Source: CAZHYV01 sp964537055
GTDB taxonomy: Bacteria > Myxococcota_A > Polyangia > Palsa-1104 > JAEUJZ01
Assembly (NCBI GenBank): GCA_964537055.1
Contig: CAZHYV010000004.1
Coordinates: 186,001-250,000 of the forward strand
Direction: 5' to 3'
DNA: 64,000 nt
The notes beneath the pieces are model-generated. The model did no database searches and was not told where the DNA came from. It was given only the letters and a program-made list of their open reading frames with translations. Both the position numbers and the translations under genes were made by a program. Below are positions 45,199-52,940 of the stretch, one piece after another. Position 1 is the first letter of the stretch, and every line of letters begins with the position of its first letter.

Positions 45199-45227
45199 TT
45201 GCTTTCTTAAAGCTCCGTTCGTAAGAT
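45199..45227 (+). promoter_or_regulatory. Promoter of the ATP-grasp gene, very short leader
   Basis: TTGCTT (45199-45204), 17 bases, TAAGAT (45222-45227) and then 11 bases to the ATG at 45239. This is the same layout as the macA promoter at 17737. No Shine-Dalgarno sequence precedes the ATG. Confidence 0.5.
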
Positions 45228-45238
45228 AGTTAGTCTTG

Positions 45239-46501
45239 ATGCCAAAGACCGGCACGAGGTTGCCGGGGCATTTTCCCATGGACCCATTACCTAAATCCAG
45301 CCGATCTACTTTTAAAGAACTTCGTATTGTTGTTCTCCATAATCAGGATTTTTCCTCTTCGGATATTGACACATCTAGCTTTGCAGCCCGTGCAGACATA
45401 TTAAACGCAGCACAGGACGTTGCCCGTGCCTTGGCAGCTAAAGGTCATTTTGTCGATATCCAAGGGATTGATGCCCCTCATTTACCTGAACTCATCCAGC
45501 GATTCACACTGGATCCTCCCGATCTCGTGTTTAATCTCTGCGAATCGCTACAGAGTGACGACCGGCATGAAATTGTCATTCCCGCACTCCTTGATTTATT
45601 AAAGATTCCATACACAGGCTCCGGGCCGCTAGCATTGGGTATATCTTTACACAAAGATAAAACGCAACGTACCCTCAAAAGCGCTGGGATTCCTGTGCCT
45701 GCGTATGTGGTACTTAGCGAAGACTTAACATTTCCGACAGAGGACATTAAGCTTGTTCATAAACATAAACTTCAGTATCCACTTATCGTGAAACCTACTA
45801 GAGAGAATGCTTCTGTAGGAATCGATGAATTTTCGGTGGTAACAAACGATCAAGATCTCCTAAGTCAATTAGAACGACTACGATCGGAGTACAAACAACC
45901 CCTCTTGGTAGAAGAGTACATTGATGGAAAAGAATTTAACGTTTCACTGCTAGGGAATTCTCCTGTGCAAGTCTTCCCTCTCCATGAGATTGACTTTACA
46001 GATTTGCCATCGTATCACCCCAGAATCGTAAGTTATATTGGGAAATGGGATAAACAGTCTCCTATCTACCTAGCCACCATGCCTAAACTTAGCTCAGATC
46101 TCGAGCCTCAGTTAATGCATCAAATCATGGCCGTGGCCAAACAAGCATTTCACTGTCTTGAACTGCAGGATTATGCCAGGTGCGACATTCGTCTTTCTCA
46201 GAAGGGAGAGCCCTATGTCATCGACATGAATCCAAATAACGATCTTTCAAAGAATGCTGGTTTTGCCATTGCTGCGAAAGAAGCAGGCTACTCGTACGAG
46301 GATCTAATTGAACGTATTGCTTTCTTTGCCCTATCAAGGAGTCCGTATGCTCAACACTCACACTCCCCCCTCTACACAGAAAGTGTCCTTGCAGATCAGA
46401 CCAGGCGAACTTCAGGATCAGCTCAAGATCAAGCATTTGTTATCGAAGAGCTCGCTGTTCAGCACGGTCGAGATGGAGTGCGCCTACGAACTAGTAGTTA
46501 G
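45239..46501 (+). CDS. ATP-grasp ligase, D-alanine-D-alanine ligase-like
   Basis: A 420-residue ATP-grasp enzyme. The preATP-grasp region is LRIVVLHNQDFSS...VFNLCESLQSDDRHEIVIPALLDLLKIPYTGSGPLALGIS; the ATP-grasp domain has HKDKTQRTLKSAGIPVP, YPLIVKPTRENASVGI, LLVEEYIDGKEFNVSLLG and, at the end, YARCDIRLSQKGEPYVIDMNPNNDLS, with the metal-binding acid residues. It resembles D-Ala-D-Ala ligases but lacks their exact signatures, so it may join other amino acids or peptides. The last 50 residues look like noise and overlap the GNAT gene. The start at 45239 is placed by the promoter; no Shine-Dalgarno exists. Confidence 0.85.
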   Translation: MPKTGTRLPGHFPMDPLPKSSRSTFKELRIVVLHNQDFSSSDIDTSSFAARADILNAAQDVARALAAKGHFVDIQGIDAPHLPELIQRFTLDPPDLVFNLCESLQSDDRHEIVIPALLDLLKIPYTGSGPLALGISLHKDKTQRTLKSAGIPVPAYVVLSEDLTFPTEDIKLVHKHKLQYPLIVKPTRENASVGIDEFSVVTNDQDLLSQLERLRSEYKQPLLVEEYIDGKEFNVSLLGNSPVQVFPLHEIDFTDLPSYHPRIVSYIGKWDKQSPIYLATMPKLSSDLEPQLMHQIMAVAKQAFHCLELQDYARCDIRLSQKGEPYVIDMNPNNDLSKNAGFAIAAKEAGYSYEDLIERIAFFALSRSPYAQHSHSPLYTESVLADQTRRTSGSAQDQAFVIEELAVQHGRDGVRLRTSS

Positions 46502-46874
46502 CGCCATTAGGAATCCAGCCCGGAACGGAGATTACCGTCTTTTGGTTGCTACTCAAAAGGATGATCCTGCCCAGGTCCTTGGTTATATCTGCTATGGTCC
46601 CACTCCTATGACCCAAAATACGTGGGACCTATACTGGGTTGTTACTGACCCGGATCATAAACGACGAGGGATCGGCAGCGCCCTGCTAAGACAGATGGAA
46701 GAAGAAATTCGTGCCTCTGGAGGAGCTTTAATCCGCGTTGAAACTAGTACGTTAGATGGCTATGGAGATGCCCACCGCTTCTATGCGCTGCATGGGTACC
46801 CAGAGCTCTCTCGTCTTGTAGATTTCTATAAACCTGGAGATGACCTCATCACATTAGTGAAGTACTTGTCCTAA
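46347..46874 (+). CDS. GNAT-family N-acetyltransferase
   Basis: A 175-residue acetyltransferase of the GNAT fold. IRPGELQDQLKIKHLL opens the domain; the acetyl-CoA loop is VVTDPDHKRRGIGSALLRQMEEEI, preceded by TWDLYWVV, and DGYGDAHRFYALHGYPELSRLVDFYKPGDDLITLVK ends it. AAGGAG lies at 46337-46342, five bases before the ATG at 46347, so the start is well supported. The gene overlaps the last 155 bases of the ATP-grasp gene in a different frame. Probably the two enzymes act on the same small peptide or amino acid product, as adjacent ligase and acetyltransferase genes often do; the substrate is unknown. Confidence 0.9.
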   Translation: MLNTHTPPSTQKVSLQIRPGELQDQLKIKHLLSKSSLFSTVEMECAYELVVSAIRNPARNGDYRLLVATQKDDPAQVLGYICYGPTPMTQNTWDLYWVVTDPDHKRRGIGSALLRQMEEEIRASGGALIRVETSTLDGYGDAHRFYALHGYPELSRLVDFYKPGDDLITLVKYLS

Positions 46875-46939
46875 GGTGCATTCGTCCTAACGTGCTTCAC
46901 TATACTACGATTGAAAGAAGGCGAGCTCCTATAAGAGAT

Positions 46940-46978
46940 GCCTCTACGGAAGGTGTTTCTTTACTAACGTATAGAGGC
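46940..46978 (+). other. Inverted repeat before mdh
   Basis: GCCTCTACG and CGTATAGAGGC pair over about nine bases around a loop of roughly 20 bases. There is no T-run, so it is not a clear terminator. The rest of 46875-47121 (about 250 bases) holds no gene I can support; an 87-codon frame at 46892-47155 overlaps the mdh start and has no gene-like composition. Confidence 0.35.
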
Positions 46979-47121
46979 TCCCTTGCGAAAAAAAGACACA
47001 CACCTACACTTGGATTCTCGCCTTTTTTTAAAAAATTGAGTATATTGGCTTTACAGGCTCAAGGGTTGTTGTTTTTTGTGGCCCGCCTGACAGATTTTCT
47101 TCTTAATAAAAAGGGTTTCTC

Positions 47122-48063
47122 ATGTCGTTTGCGCGTCCGAAGATCGCTCTTATAGGAGCAGGAAATATTGGTGGTGAAATTGCTGCACTTTGTGCCAAAA
47201 AAGAATTAGGTTCTGTCGTCCTTTTTGACATTCCTGAAAAGGAGGGTGTTGCGAAGGGAAAAGCGCTTGATCTAATGCAGACCAGCGCTTTGTTTGGTTA
47301 CGACGCTCAAATTATAGGTTCATCAAACTGGAAGGATTGTGAGGGGTCGGATGTCGTTATTGTAACAGCAGGGGTTCCCCGAAAACCTGGAATGTCCCGG
47401 GATGATCTGTTAGCGATCAACCTAAAAATTATTCGCGACGTGGCAAAAAATATAAAAACCTATTGCCCAAGTGCGTTTGTCATTGTGGTCTCTAACCCCT
47501 TGGATGCCATGGTCTATGAAGCAGCGCAGGTCACTGGCTTTTCTAAATCCAAAGTGGTGGGAATGGCAGGTGTCCTAGATTCGTCCAGATTCCAGTGCTT
47601 TTTAGCAGATGAACTTAAAGTAAGCACCAAGGATGTCCGAGCCATGGTGTTAGGCGGGCACGGGGATACTATGGTCCCTGTTACTTCCTACTGCACTGTG
47701 AACGGTATTCCCATTGAACAACTGATCGCTCCTGAGAAACTTCAGTCCATTGTTACCCGCACCGCCGGCGGAGGTGGAGAAATTGTGAAGCTGATGGGCA
47801 CCTCAGCCTACTACGCACCTGCAGCAGCATCCGTAGCCATGACAGAATCTTACCTTTTTGACCAAAAACGCTTACTTCCCTGTGCTGCTTATGTGGAAGG
47901 AGCTTATGGTATTTCTGGGCTTTATATTGGGGTACCTGTCACGATTGGCCGGAACGGAGTCGAGAAGATCGTAGAAATCAAACTAAACCCCCACGAACAA
48001 ACTCTCCTCGAAAAAAGCGCTGCCGCCGTGCGTGAGCTGGTTGAGGCGAGCAAACACCTATAA
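47122..48063 (+). CDS. mdh: Malate dehydrogenase
   Basis: Mdh oxidises malate to oxaloacetate with NAD+. The 313 residues contain the Rossmann motif LIGAGNIGGEIAALCA with VVLFDIPE, where the aspartate selects NAD. VPRKPGMSRDDLLAIN carries the substrate-binding arginines of the mobile loop; DSSRFQCFLA and GGHGDTMVPVTS hold the catalytic Asp-His environment. This is the lactate dehydrogenase-like (class III) malate dehydrogenase, not the mitochondrial type. It starts the mdh-sucC-sucD set, three TCA cycle enzymes in one operon; sucC follows after 34 bases. Confidence 0.96.
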   Translation: MSFARPKIALIGAGNIGGEIAALCAKKELGSVVLFDIPEKEGVAKGKALDLMQTSALFGYDAQIIGSSNWKDCEGSDVVIVTAGVPRKPGMSRDDLLAINLKIIRDVAKNIKTYCPSAFVIVVSNPLDAMVYEAAQVTGFSKSKVVGMAGVLDSSRFQCFLADELKVSTKDVRAMVLGGHGDTMVPVTSYCTVNGIPIEQLIAPEKLQSIVTRTAGGGGEIVKLMGTSAYYAPAAASVAMTESYLFDQKRLLPCAAYVEGAYGISGLYIGVPVTIGRNGVEKIVEIKLNPHEQTLLEKSAAAVRELVEASKHL

Positions 48064-48097
48064 AGTCCCATCGATTTACTTACCCGAAAGAAGATGT

Positions 48098-49288
48098 ATG
48101 AACATTCATGAATATCAAGCCAAAGAGCTTCTAAAAAAAATGGGGATTTCTGTTCCCATTGGATATCCTGCCTTCTCAGTAAATGAAGCCGAACTTGTGG
48201 CAGAGAACGTCCGAAAAGAAACCGGGCACCCGGTTGTAGTAGTAAAAGCCCAAATCCACGCAGGGGGCCGAGGAAAAGGCGGCGGTGTCAAGGTTACAAA
48301 GACGCCCCAAGAGACCCAAGAGGCCATCAAAAAAATCTACGGAATGCAACTGGTCACCCATCAAACAGGCCCAGCAGGCAAGAAAGTTCAAAGGTTATTG
48401 TTAGAACAAGGAGTTGACATTGCTCGCGAACTTTATCTCGCGGTGGTCTTAGATCGTCAGCTTGGGCGGAACATTGTGATTGCTTCGACAGAAGGTGGGA
48501 TGGAGATTGAAGAGGTGGCCGCCCATCATCCTGATAAGATTCTTCGTCAGGTGATTGACCCTGCACTAGGACTTTTGCCTTACCAAAGCCGTGAACTTGC
48601 CTTTGGCCTTGGGATTCCCTTTGGTACTGATTTATTTAAGCAAACGACAAAACTTATTGAATCTTTGGTCAAAGCGCACCAGCACCTTGACTGCACGATG
48701 ACCGAGGTAAATCCTCTGGTCATCACAAAAACGAATCAACTTTTGGCCTTGGATGCCAAAGTAAACTTGGATGAAAATGCAAGTTTCCGCCATCCCGAGT
48801 TTGAGATCCTGCGCGACCCAAGCGAACAGGATGCGGGAGAAGTAGAAGCCAAAAAGTTCGATCTGAGCTACATCAAATTGGACGGAAACATTGGTTGTAT
48901 GGTGAATGGTGCTGGTCTTGCCATGGCCACCCTCGACATCATCCGGTACTATGGAGGGATGCCTGCAAACTTCCTAGACGTGGGTGGCGGAGCCACCACA
49001 GAAAAAGTAACCGCCGCTTTTAAAATTATTACCAAGGATCCCGCCGTAAAAGGGATCTTCGTCAACATTTTTGGTGGCATCATGAAGTGCGATGTGATTG
49101 CAGAAGGCGTGGTGACTGCAGTAAAAGAGGTAGGTCTCAAGGTTCCGCTAATCGTAAGACTCGAGGGGACCAATGTCGAGCTTGGGAAGAAGATTCTTAA
49201 AGAATCGGGTCTGAATGTGATTCCAGCGCAAGATATGGCCGATGGAGCAAAACAGATTGTAGCGCTTGCGAAAGGAAAGAAGGAGTAA
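48098..49288 (+). CDS. sucC: Succinate-CoA ligase, beta subunit
   Basis: The beta subunit of the enzyme that converts succinyl-CoA to succinate with synthesis of ATP or GTP. The 396 residues start MNIHEYQAKELLKKMGISVP, a family-typical opening that fixes the start at 48098; GAAAGAAG precedes it. The ATP-grasp domain includes VVVKAQIHAGGRGKGGGVKV and TMTEVNPLV, with NIFGGIMKCDVIAEGV and VRLEGTNVELGKKIL in the C-terminal domain. It pairs with sucD, whose start lies 4 bases downstream. Confidence 0.97.
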   Translation: MNIHEYQAKELLKKMGISVPIGYPAFSVNEAELVAENVRKETGHPVVVVKAQIHAGGRGKGGGVKVTKTPQETQEAIKKIYGMQLVTHQTGPAGKKVQRLLLEQGVDIARELYLAVVLDRQLGRNIVIASTEGGMEIEEVAAHHPDKILRQVIDPALGLLPYQSRELAFGLGIPFGTDLFKQTTKLIESLVKAHQHLDCTMTEVNPLVITKTNQLLALDAKVNLDENASFRHPEFEILRDPSEQDAGEVEAKKFDLSYIKLDGNIGCMVNGAGLAMATLDIIRYYGGMPANFLDVGGGATTEKVTAAFKIITKDPAVKGIFVNIFGGIMKCDVIAEGVVTAVKEVGLKVPLIVRLEGTNVELGKKILKESGLNVIPAQDMADGAKQIVALAKGKKE

Positions 49289-49291
49289 CCT

Positions 49292-50179
49292 ATGTCGATT
49301 TTAGTCAACAAACATACGCGCCTTCTTGTCCAAGGGCTTACCGGAAAAACAGGAACGTTTCATACCCAGCAAGCCCTTGCTTACGGCACCAATGTCGTTG
49401 CTGGGGTCACTCCCGGCAAAGGAGGAACAAAACATGAGGGCATCCCCGTCTTTGATACAGTGGCAATGGCTGTAAAATCGACCGGGGCCAACGCGTCGGT
49501 GATTTATGTTCCCCCTCCTTTTGCAGCAGATAGCATTTTAGAGGCCATCGCCGCCGGAATTGAGCTTGTGGTTTGCATCACGGAGGGAATCCCCACTGAA
49601 GACATGATCAAAGTAAGGCGTGTTCTTGAGGCACAAACCTCTTCCAAAAAAACGCTTTTGATTGGCCCGAATTGCCCAGGCATTATCACCCCGGAAGAAT
49701 GTAAAATTGGCATCATGCCCGGTTATATTCACAAGGCGGGACGCATTGGGGTCGTTTCTCGCTCAGGAACGCTCACCTACGAGGGTGTACATCAACTTAC
49801 GCAGTTAGGGTTAGGCCAATCTACCTGCATCGGAATCGGAGGAGACCCAGTGAAGGGGCTGGATTTCGTTGATGTGCTCAAATTATTTAACGATGATGCT
49901 CAAACCGAAGCCGTACTGCTCATTGGTGAAATTGGAGGCGAATCAGAAGAAGCCGCCGCAGATTACATTCGCCATGAGATGATAAAACCCGTTGCTGCGT
50001 TCATCGCAGGACAAGCAGCACCTCCCGGAAAACGGATGGGCCATGCAGGGGCCATTATCACCTCTGGCAAAGGCACTGCCCAAGAGAAAATCGATGCCCT
50101 CCGCAAAGCAGGGGCTCATATTGCCGAAACGCCTGCCGAGCTAGGCAGGACCGTCCAAAAGATGTTATCACGGGCCTAG
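49292..50179 (+). CDS. sucD: Succinate-CoA ligase, alpha subunit
   Basis: The alpha subunit binds CoA and carries the phosphohistidine. The 295 residues show LVQGLTGKTGTFHTQQAL, AVTPGKGGTKHEGIPVF, VCITEGIPTEDM, IGPNCPGIITPEECKIGIMP, SRSGTLTYEGV and, for the active-site histidine, KRMGHAGAIITSGKGTA. Length and motifs are standard. The gene ends the mdh-sucC-sucD operon. No obvious terminator follows, and it converges with the gene at 50206. Confidence 0.97.
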   Translation: MSILVNKHTRLLVQGLTGKTGTFHTQQALAYGTNVVAGVTPGKGGTKHEGIPVFDTVAMAVKSTGANASVIYVPPPFAADSILEAIAAGIELVVCITEGIPTEDMIKVRRVLEAQTSSKKTLLIGPNCPGIITPEECKIGIMPGYIHKAGRIGVVSRSGTLTYEGVHQLTQLGLGQSTCIGIGGDPVKGLDFVDVLKLFNDDAQTEAVLLIGEIGGESEEAAADYIRHEMIKPVAAFIAGQAAPPGKRMGHAGAIITSGKGTAQEKIDALRKAGAHIAETPAELGRTVQKMLSRA

Positions 50180-50205
50180 TTTCTCTTCTATAGGTAGGTT
50201 TTTTC

Positions 50206-50769
50206 TTATGGAAGAATTAGGGTACGAGCCGTTGCCAAGGGTAGTAGTTTTTCGGCCCTTGGATATTTAGACAGCAGCCGTTCCAGCGCATGCTCGTAGG
50301 CATTTTCACCTACCCATTTTACCGCGGCTTGCATTCCAATGGCTCCGCATAAGGATGCTGTAAATTCTGGTCCCAGCGCAATGTTTCGGCTTCCATACAT
50401 TTGCTCTGTCTGCGAATCCATCACTACAACCTCAAGCATGGCTTGCTCCCAAACGCTTGGCTGGACAGTCCTTTTTAAAGTGGGAACCCGATGCCACTGA
50501 AACGGCGTCATCAACCAGGGGTCATCCCCGAATTGACACAAAAGCACTAAGAATTCTGGCTGTAGCACTAGCGCCAGCTGGACTTTTTCATGCAGCACAT
50601 TGTCCAGTTGCTTTGGGGTGGGCGTGACCATCGAGATCCGAATTTCGTGCCTACCCTCTATAAAGGTATAAGAGAATGCAGGCTCGGAATTGGCAGACGA
50701 TAGTGACAAAACAAACTCCTGTACAAAAAAACGTTTCATAGCTAGGGATGAGAAAACGGGTGTATACAT
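50206..50769 (-). CDS. Hypothetical protein
   Basis: An unrecognised 187-residue protein. The start may be 50769 or the ATG at 50739 (MKRFFVQEFVLSLSS); neither has a clear Shine-Dalgarno. It has alternating strands in the first 110 residues (FSYTFIEGRHEIRISMV, LALVLQPEFLVLLCQ) and helices towards the end (ASLCGAIGMQAAVKWVGENAYEHALERLL). No membrane segment or catalytic motif is visible. It lies downstream of ruvA by about 190 bases, so co-transcription with the ruv genes is uncertain. Confidence 0.5.
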   Translation of the reverse strand: MYTPVFSSLAMKRFFVQEFVLSLSSANSEPAFSYTFIEGRHEIRISMVTPTPKQLDNVLHEKVQLALVLQPEFLVLLCQFGDDPWLMTPFQWHRVPTLKRTVQPSVWEQAMLEVVVMDSQTEQMYGSRNIALGPEFTASLCGAIGMQAAVKWVGENAYEHALERLLSKYPRAEKLLPLATARTLILP

Positions 50770-50962
50770 AAAGGGCCGATTTGAATTCTAACATACGAGC
50801 TATTTGGTGGAAAGATGAATTTGCAAAAAGCGAATCATTCTTAGAACTAAGCTAAGGAGGCTTACCAGAACTTGTGCTTTGTTTCGTTCCTCTTAGGGCT
50901 GTTGTTGCTTGGGAGGAGGGGTTTAGGAATATCTCTAGGGAAAATGGGAGAGCTTTTGTGGG

Positions 50963-51562
50963 TCAACCTTTTTGAAGGAACTGAAGCGCGGCTCGAATCA
51001 CCTCTCCGATGGCAGCCTGAGGATGCTCCTTTAGGGCCCGTTCGGTAGCTTTTTCTGCATCGTTAGGACGATACCCTAAGTTACAAAGTGCCGTAACAAC
51101 ATTTGAACCTACTGTTTGGGAAAAGGAAACTGCTGAGGAACCAGGCACATTCAATTTCCTAGGACCTAGCTTGTCCCGAAGTTCGAGGATGAGGCGTTCG
51201 GCTGTTTTCTTCCCAATCCCTGGCAGCTTAGAAAGCTGCCCGATATCCCCACGTCTGATTGTATCGGCAAGTTGGTCTACGGAAAACCCTGACAGAAGGG
51301 TGAGTCCTAACTTAGGTCCAATTCCTGACACAGAAATACAGCGCTCGAACGCTTGTCTCTCCTCCGATGAAGAAAATCCATACAGGGTGAGAGCATCTTC
51401 GCGTACATGCAGGTGAGTGTAGATCACGACTTCCTGCCCTTTCTGGGGGAGCATCGATACCATCTGTAGAGGAATCCAAACCAGATACCCCACGCCTCCT
51501 ACATCAATCACCAGATGGTCCAACTCTTTTTCAACCAGCACTCCCTGTAATCTTGTAATCAT
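50963..51562 (-). CDS. ruvA: Holliday junction branch migration protein RuvA
   Basis: RuvA is the DNA-binding subunit that recognises four-way junctions and recruits RuvB. The 199 residues include the N-terminal OB fold (MITRLQGVLVEKELDHLVIDVGGVGYLV), two helix-hairpin-helix motifs (ISGIGPKLGLTLLSG, LSKLPGIGKKTAERLILELRDK) and the C-terminal RuvB-binding domain (VVTALCNLGYRPNDAEKATERAL). It overlaps ruvC by four bases (ATGA-type coupling). ruvB is not in the window. Confidence 0.96.
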   Translation of the reverse strand: MITRLQGVLVEKELDHLVIDVGGVGYLVWIPLQMVSMLPQKGQEVVIYTHLHVREDALTLYGFSSSEERQAFERCISVSGIGPKLGLTLLSGFSVDQLADTIRRGDIGQLSKLPGIGKKTAERLILELRDKLGPRKLNVPGSSAVSFSQTVGSNVVTALCNLGYRPNDAEKATERALKEHPQAAIGEVIRAALQFLQKG

Positions 51563-52074
51563 AGACCCCTCTTGCCCTTAGAATGTACAGCGATGAGAGA
51601 ATTGCCCTGACGGAATCCGTGGCACAACGCAATGGCAAGTGCATCCGCTGCATCTGCCTTAGGGGGTGTCTTTAATCGACATTGCCACGTGACCATCCGC
51701 TGGATTTCTTCTTTTCTCGCATGACCATGACCTGCCACCGCGCGCTTCACTACACTAGGCGGGTACTCGTACAAACCAAGTCCAAACTCCGCACTCAGCA
51801 TCATCACAATACCCCGGGCATACCCTAGCCGAAATGCCGACTGAACATTCTTCCCTTGAAAAATCGCTTCTAGGGCCAAATCTCTCGGCGTAAATTCTTG
51901 AATAATCTCACGGAGATCGACCGATAGCTGGTGTAACCTGTGTGCCAGTGACAGGTTTTTTTCAAACTGGAGAACGCCACACTCAACATAGGTAGGTGTA
52001 CTTGCAGAAGCCACATCGACAATTCCATAGCCGCAGTACAAAGAACCTGGGTCAATGCCTAACACCCGCCTCAT
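51559..52074 (-). CDS. ruvC: Holliday junction resolvase RuvC
   Basis: RuvC cuts four-way DNA junctions after branch migration. The catalytic acidic residues sit in RVLGIDPGSLYCGYG, LALEAIFQGKNVQSAFRLG and AADALAIALCHG. The 171 residues are of normal length. The gene lies 6 bases after yebC and overlaps ruvA, giving the widespread yebC-ruvC-ruvA order. Confidence 0.97.
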   Translation of the reverse strand: MRRVLGIDPGSLYCGYGIVDVASASTPTYVECGVLQFEKNLSLAHRLHQLSVDLREIIQEFTPRDLALEAIFQGKNVQSAFRLGYARGIVMMLSAEFGLGLYEYPPSVVKRAVAGHGHARKEEIQRMVTWQCRLKTPPKADAADALAIALCHGFRQGNSLIAVHSKGKRGL

Positions 52075-52080
52075 AAGGTC

Positions 52081-52827
52081 TTATCCTGCTGCCTCTTGGG
52101 TAGATTCCTCAGGCGGATTAAAGTCTGCGTATACATTGAGGACGTCTTCGTGCTCTTCCAGTTGGGCGATCAGCTTCGTAAGTGCCTCCGCATCCTTCTC
52201 AGACACATCTACCATCATTTCAGGAATCATGGCCACCTCGGCTTCCAGGGCCTTGAGTGATCGCTTCTCAAACCCTTCTTTGATCTGATAAAACGAGCCC
52301 GGTTCACAGTAGACAACGATCGTCTCCCCATGCACCTGCACGTCCTCTGCCCCTAAATCCAAAGCGGCTTCGGTTACTTGATCCTCTGAAGTTTGGTCTC
52401 CATCAAAGATCAGCTGCCCTCGCTTCTTAAATTTGCGCAGTACGGAACCGGACGCATCAATCTTGGCGTTTCCCTTTTCTAAAAGTTTGCGCAGCTCCGA
52501 GGCAGTCCGGTTGCGATTGTCCGTAGCCAGCTCGACCAAAATCGCAACCCCACCTGGCCCGTAGACTTGGTACACAAGCTCTTCCACGTTTTCGGCTCCC
52601 AATTCCCCCGAGCCTTTTTTGATCGCACGATCAATCGTATCATTCGGAATATTTGCTTCGCGGGCCTTATCAATGGCCGTTCGTAGCCTAGGATTCCCAG
52701 AGGCATCCGATCCGCTTCGAGCTGAGACTGTGATCTCTTTGATCAATTTTGTCCAGCCTTTGGCCTTCTTGGCATCTGCCATGGCTTTTTTGTGTTTGAT
52801 GGTAGACCAGCGATTATGACCCGACAT
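52081..52827 (-). CDS. yebC: YebC/PmpR/TACO1-family protein
   Basis: A 248-residue protein opening with MSGHNRWSTIKHKKAMADAKK, the family signature. Members are transcriptional regulators or factors that help ribosomes through proline-rich stretches. The three-domain structure is complete: IPNDTIDRAIKKGSGE, YGPGGVAILVELATDNRNRTASELR and the acidic C-terminal part. It heads the ruvCA genes, an arrangement found in many bacteria. Confidence 0.95.
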   Translation of the reverse strand: MSGHNRWSTIKHKKAMADAKKAKGWTKLIKEITVSARSGSDASGNPRLRTAIDKAREANIPNDTIDRAIKKGSGELGAENVEELVYQVYGPGGVAILVELATDNRNRTASELRKLLEKGNAKIDASGSVLRKFKKRGQLIFDGDQTSEDQVTEAALDLGAEDVQVHGETIVVYCEPGSFYQIKEGFEKRSLKALEAEVAMIPEMMVDVSEKDAEALTKLIAQLEEHEDVLNVYADFNPPEESTQEAAG

Positions 52828-52940
52828 AGATTTTCCTCAATTGTTCTGCAGAAGCTACTCTACACGAACTAAGGAAAGAACTGCAACTATCTGCCGCTGT
52901 TTTATTTATAGCGAAAATGGAAGGAATCGTACGCTTTTTC

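Noticed and set aside
46892..47155. An 87-codon frame before mdh
   Set aside because: It overlaps the mdh start, lacks a Shine-Dalgarno and its residues (basic, no pattern) do not look like a protein.
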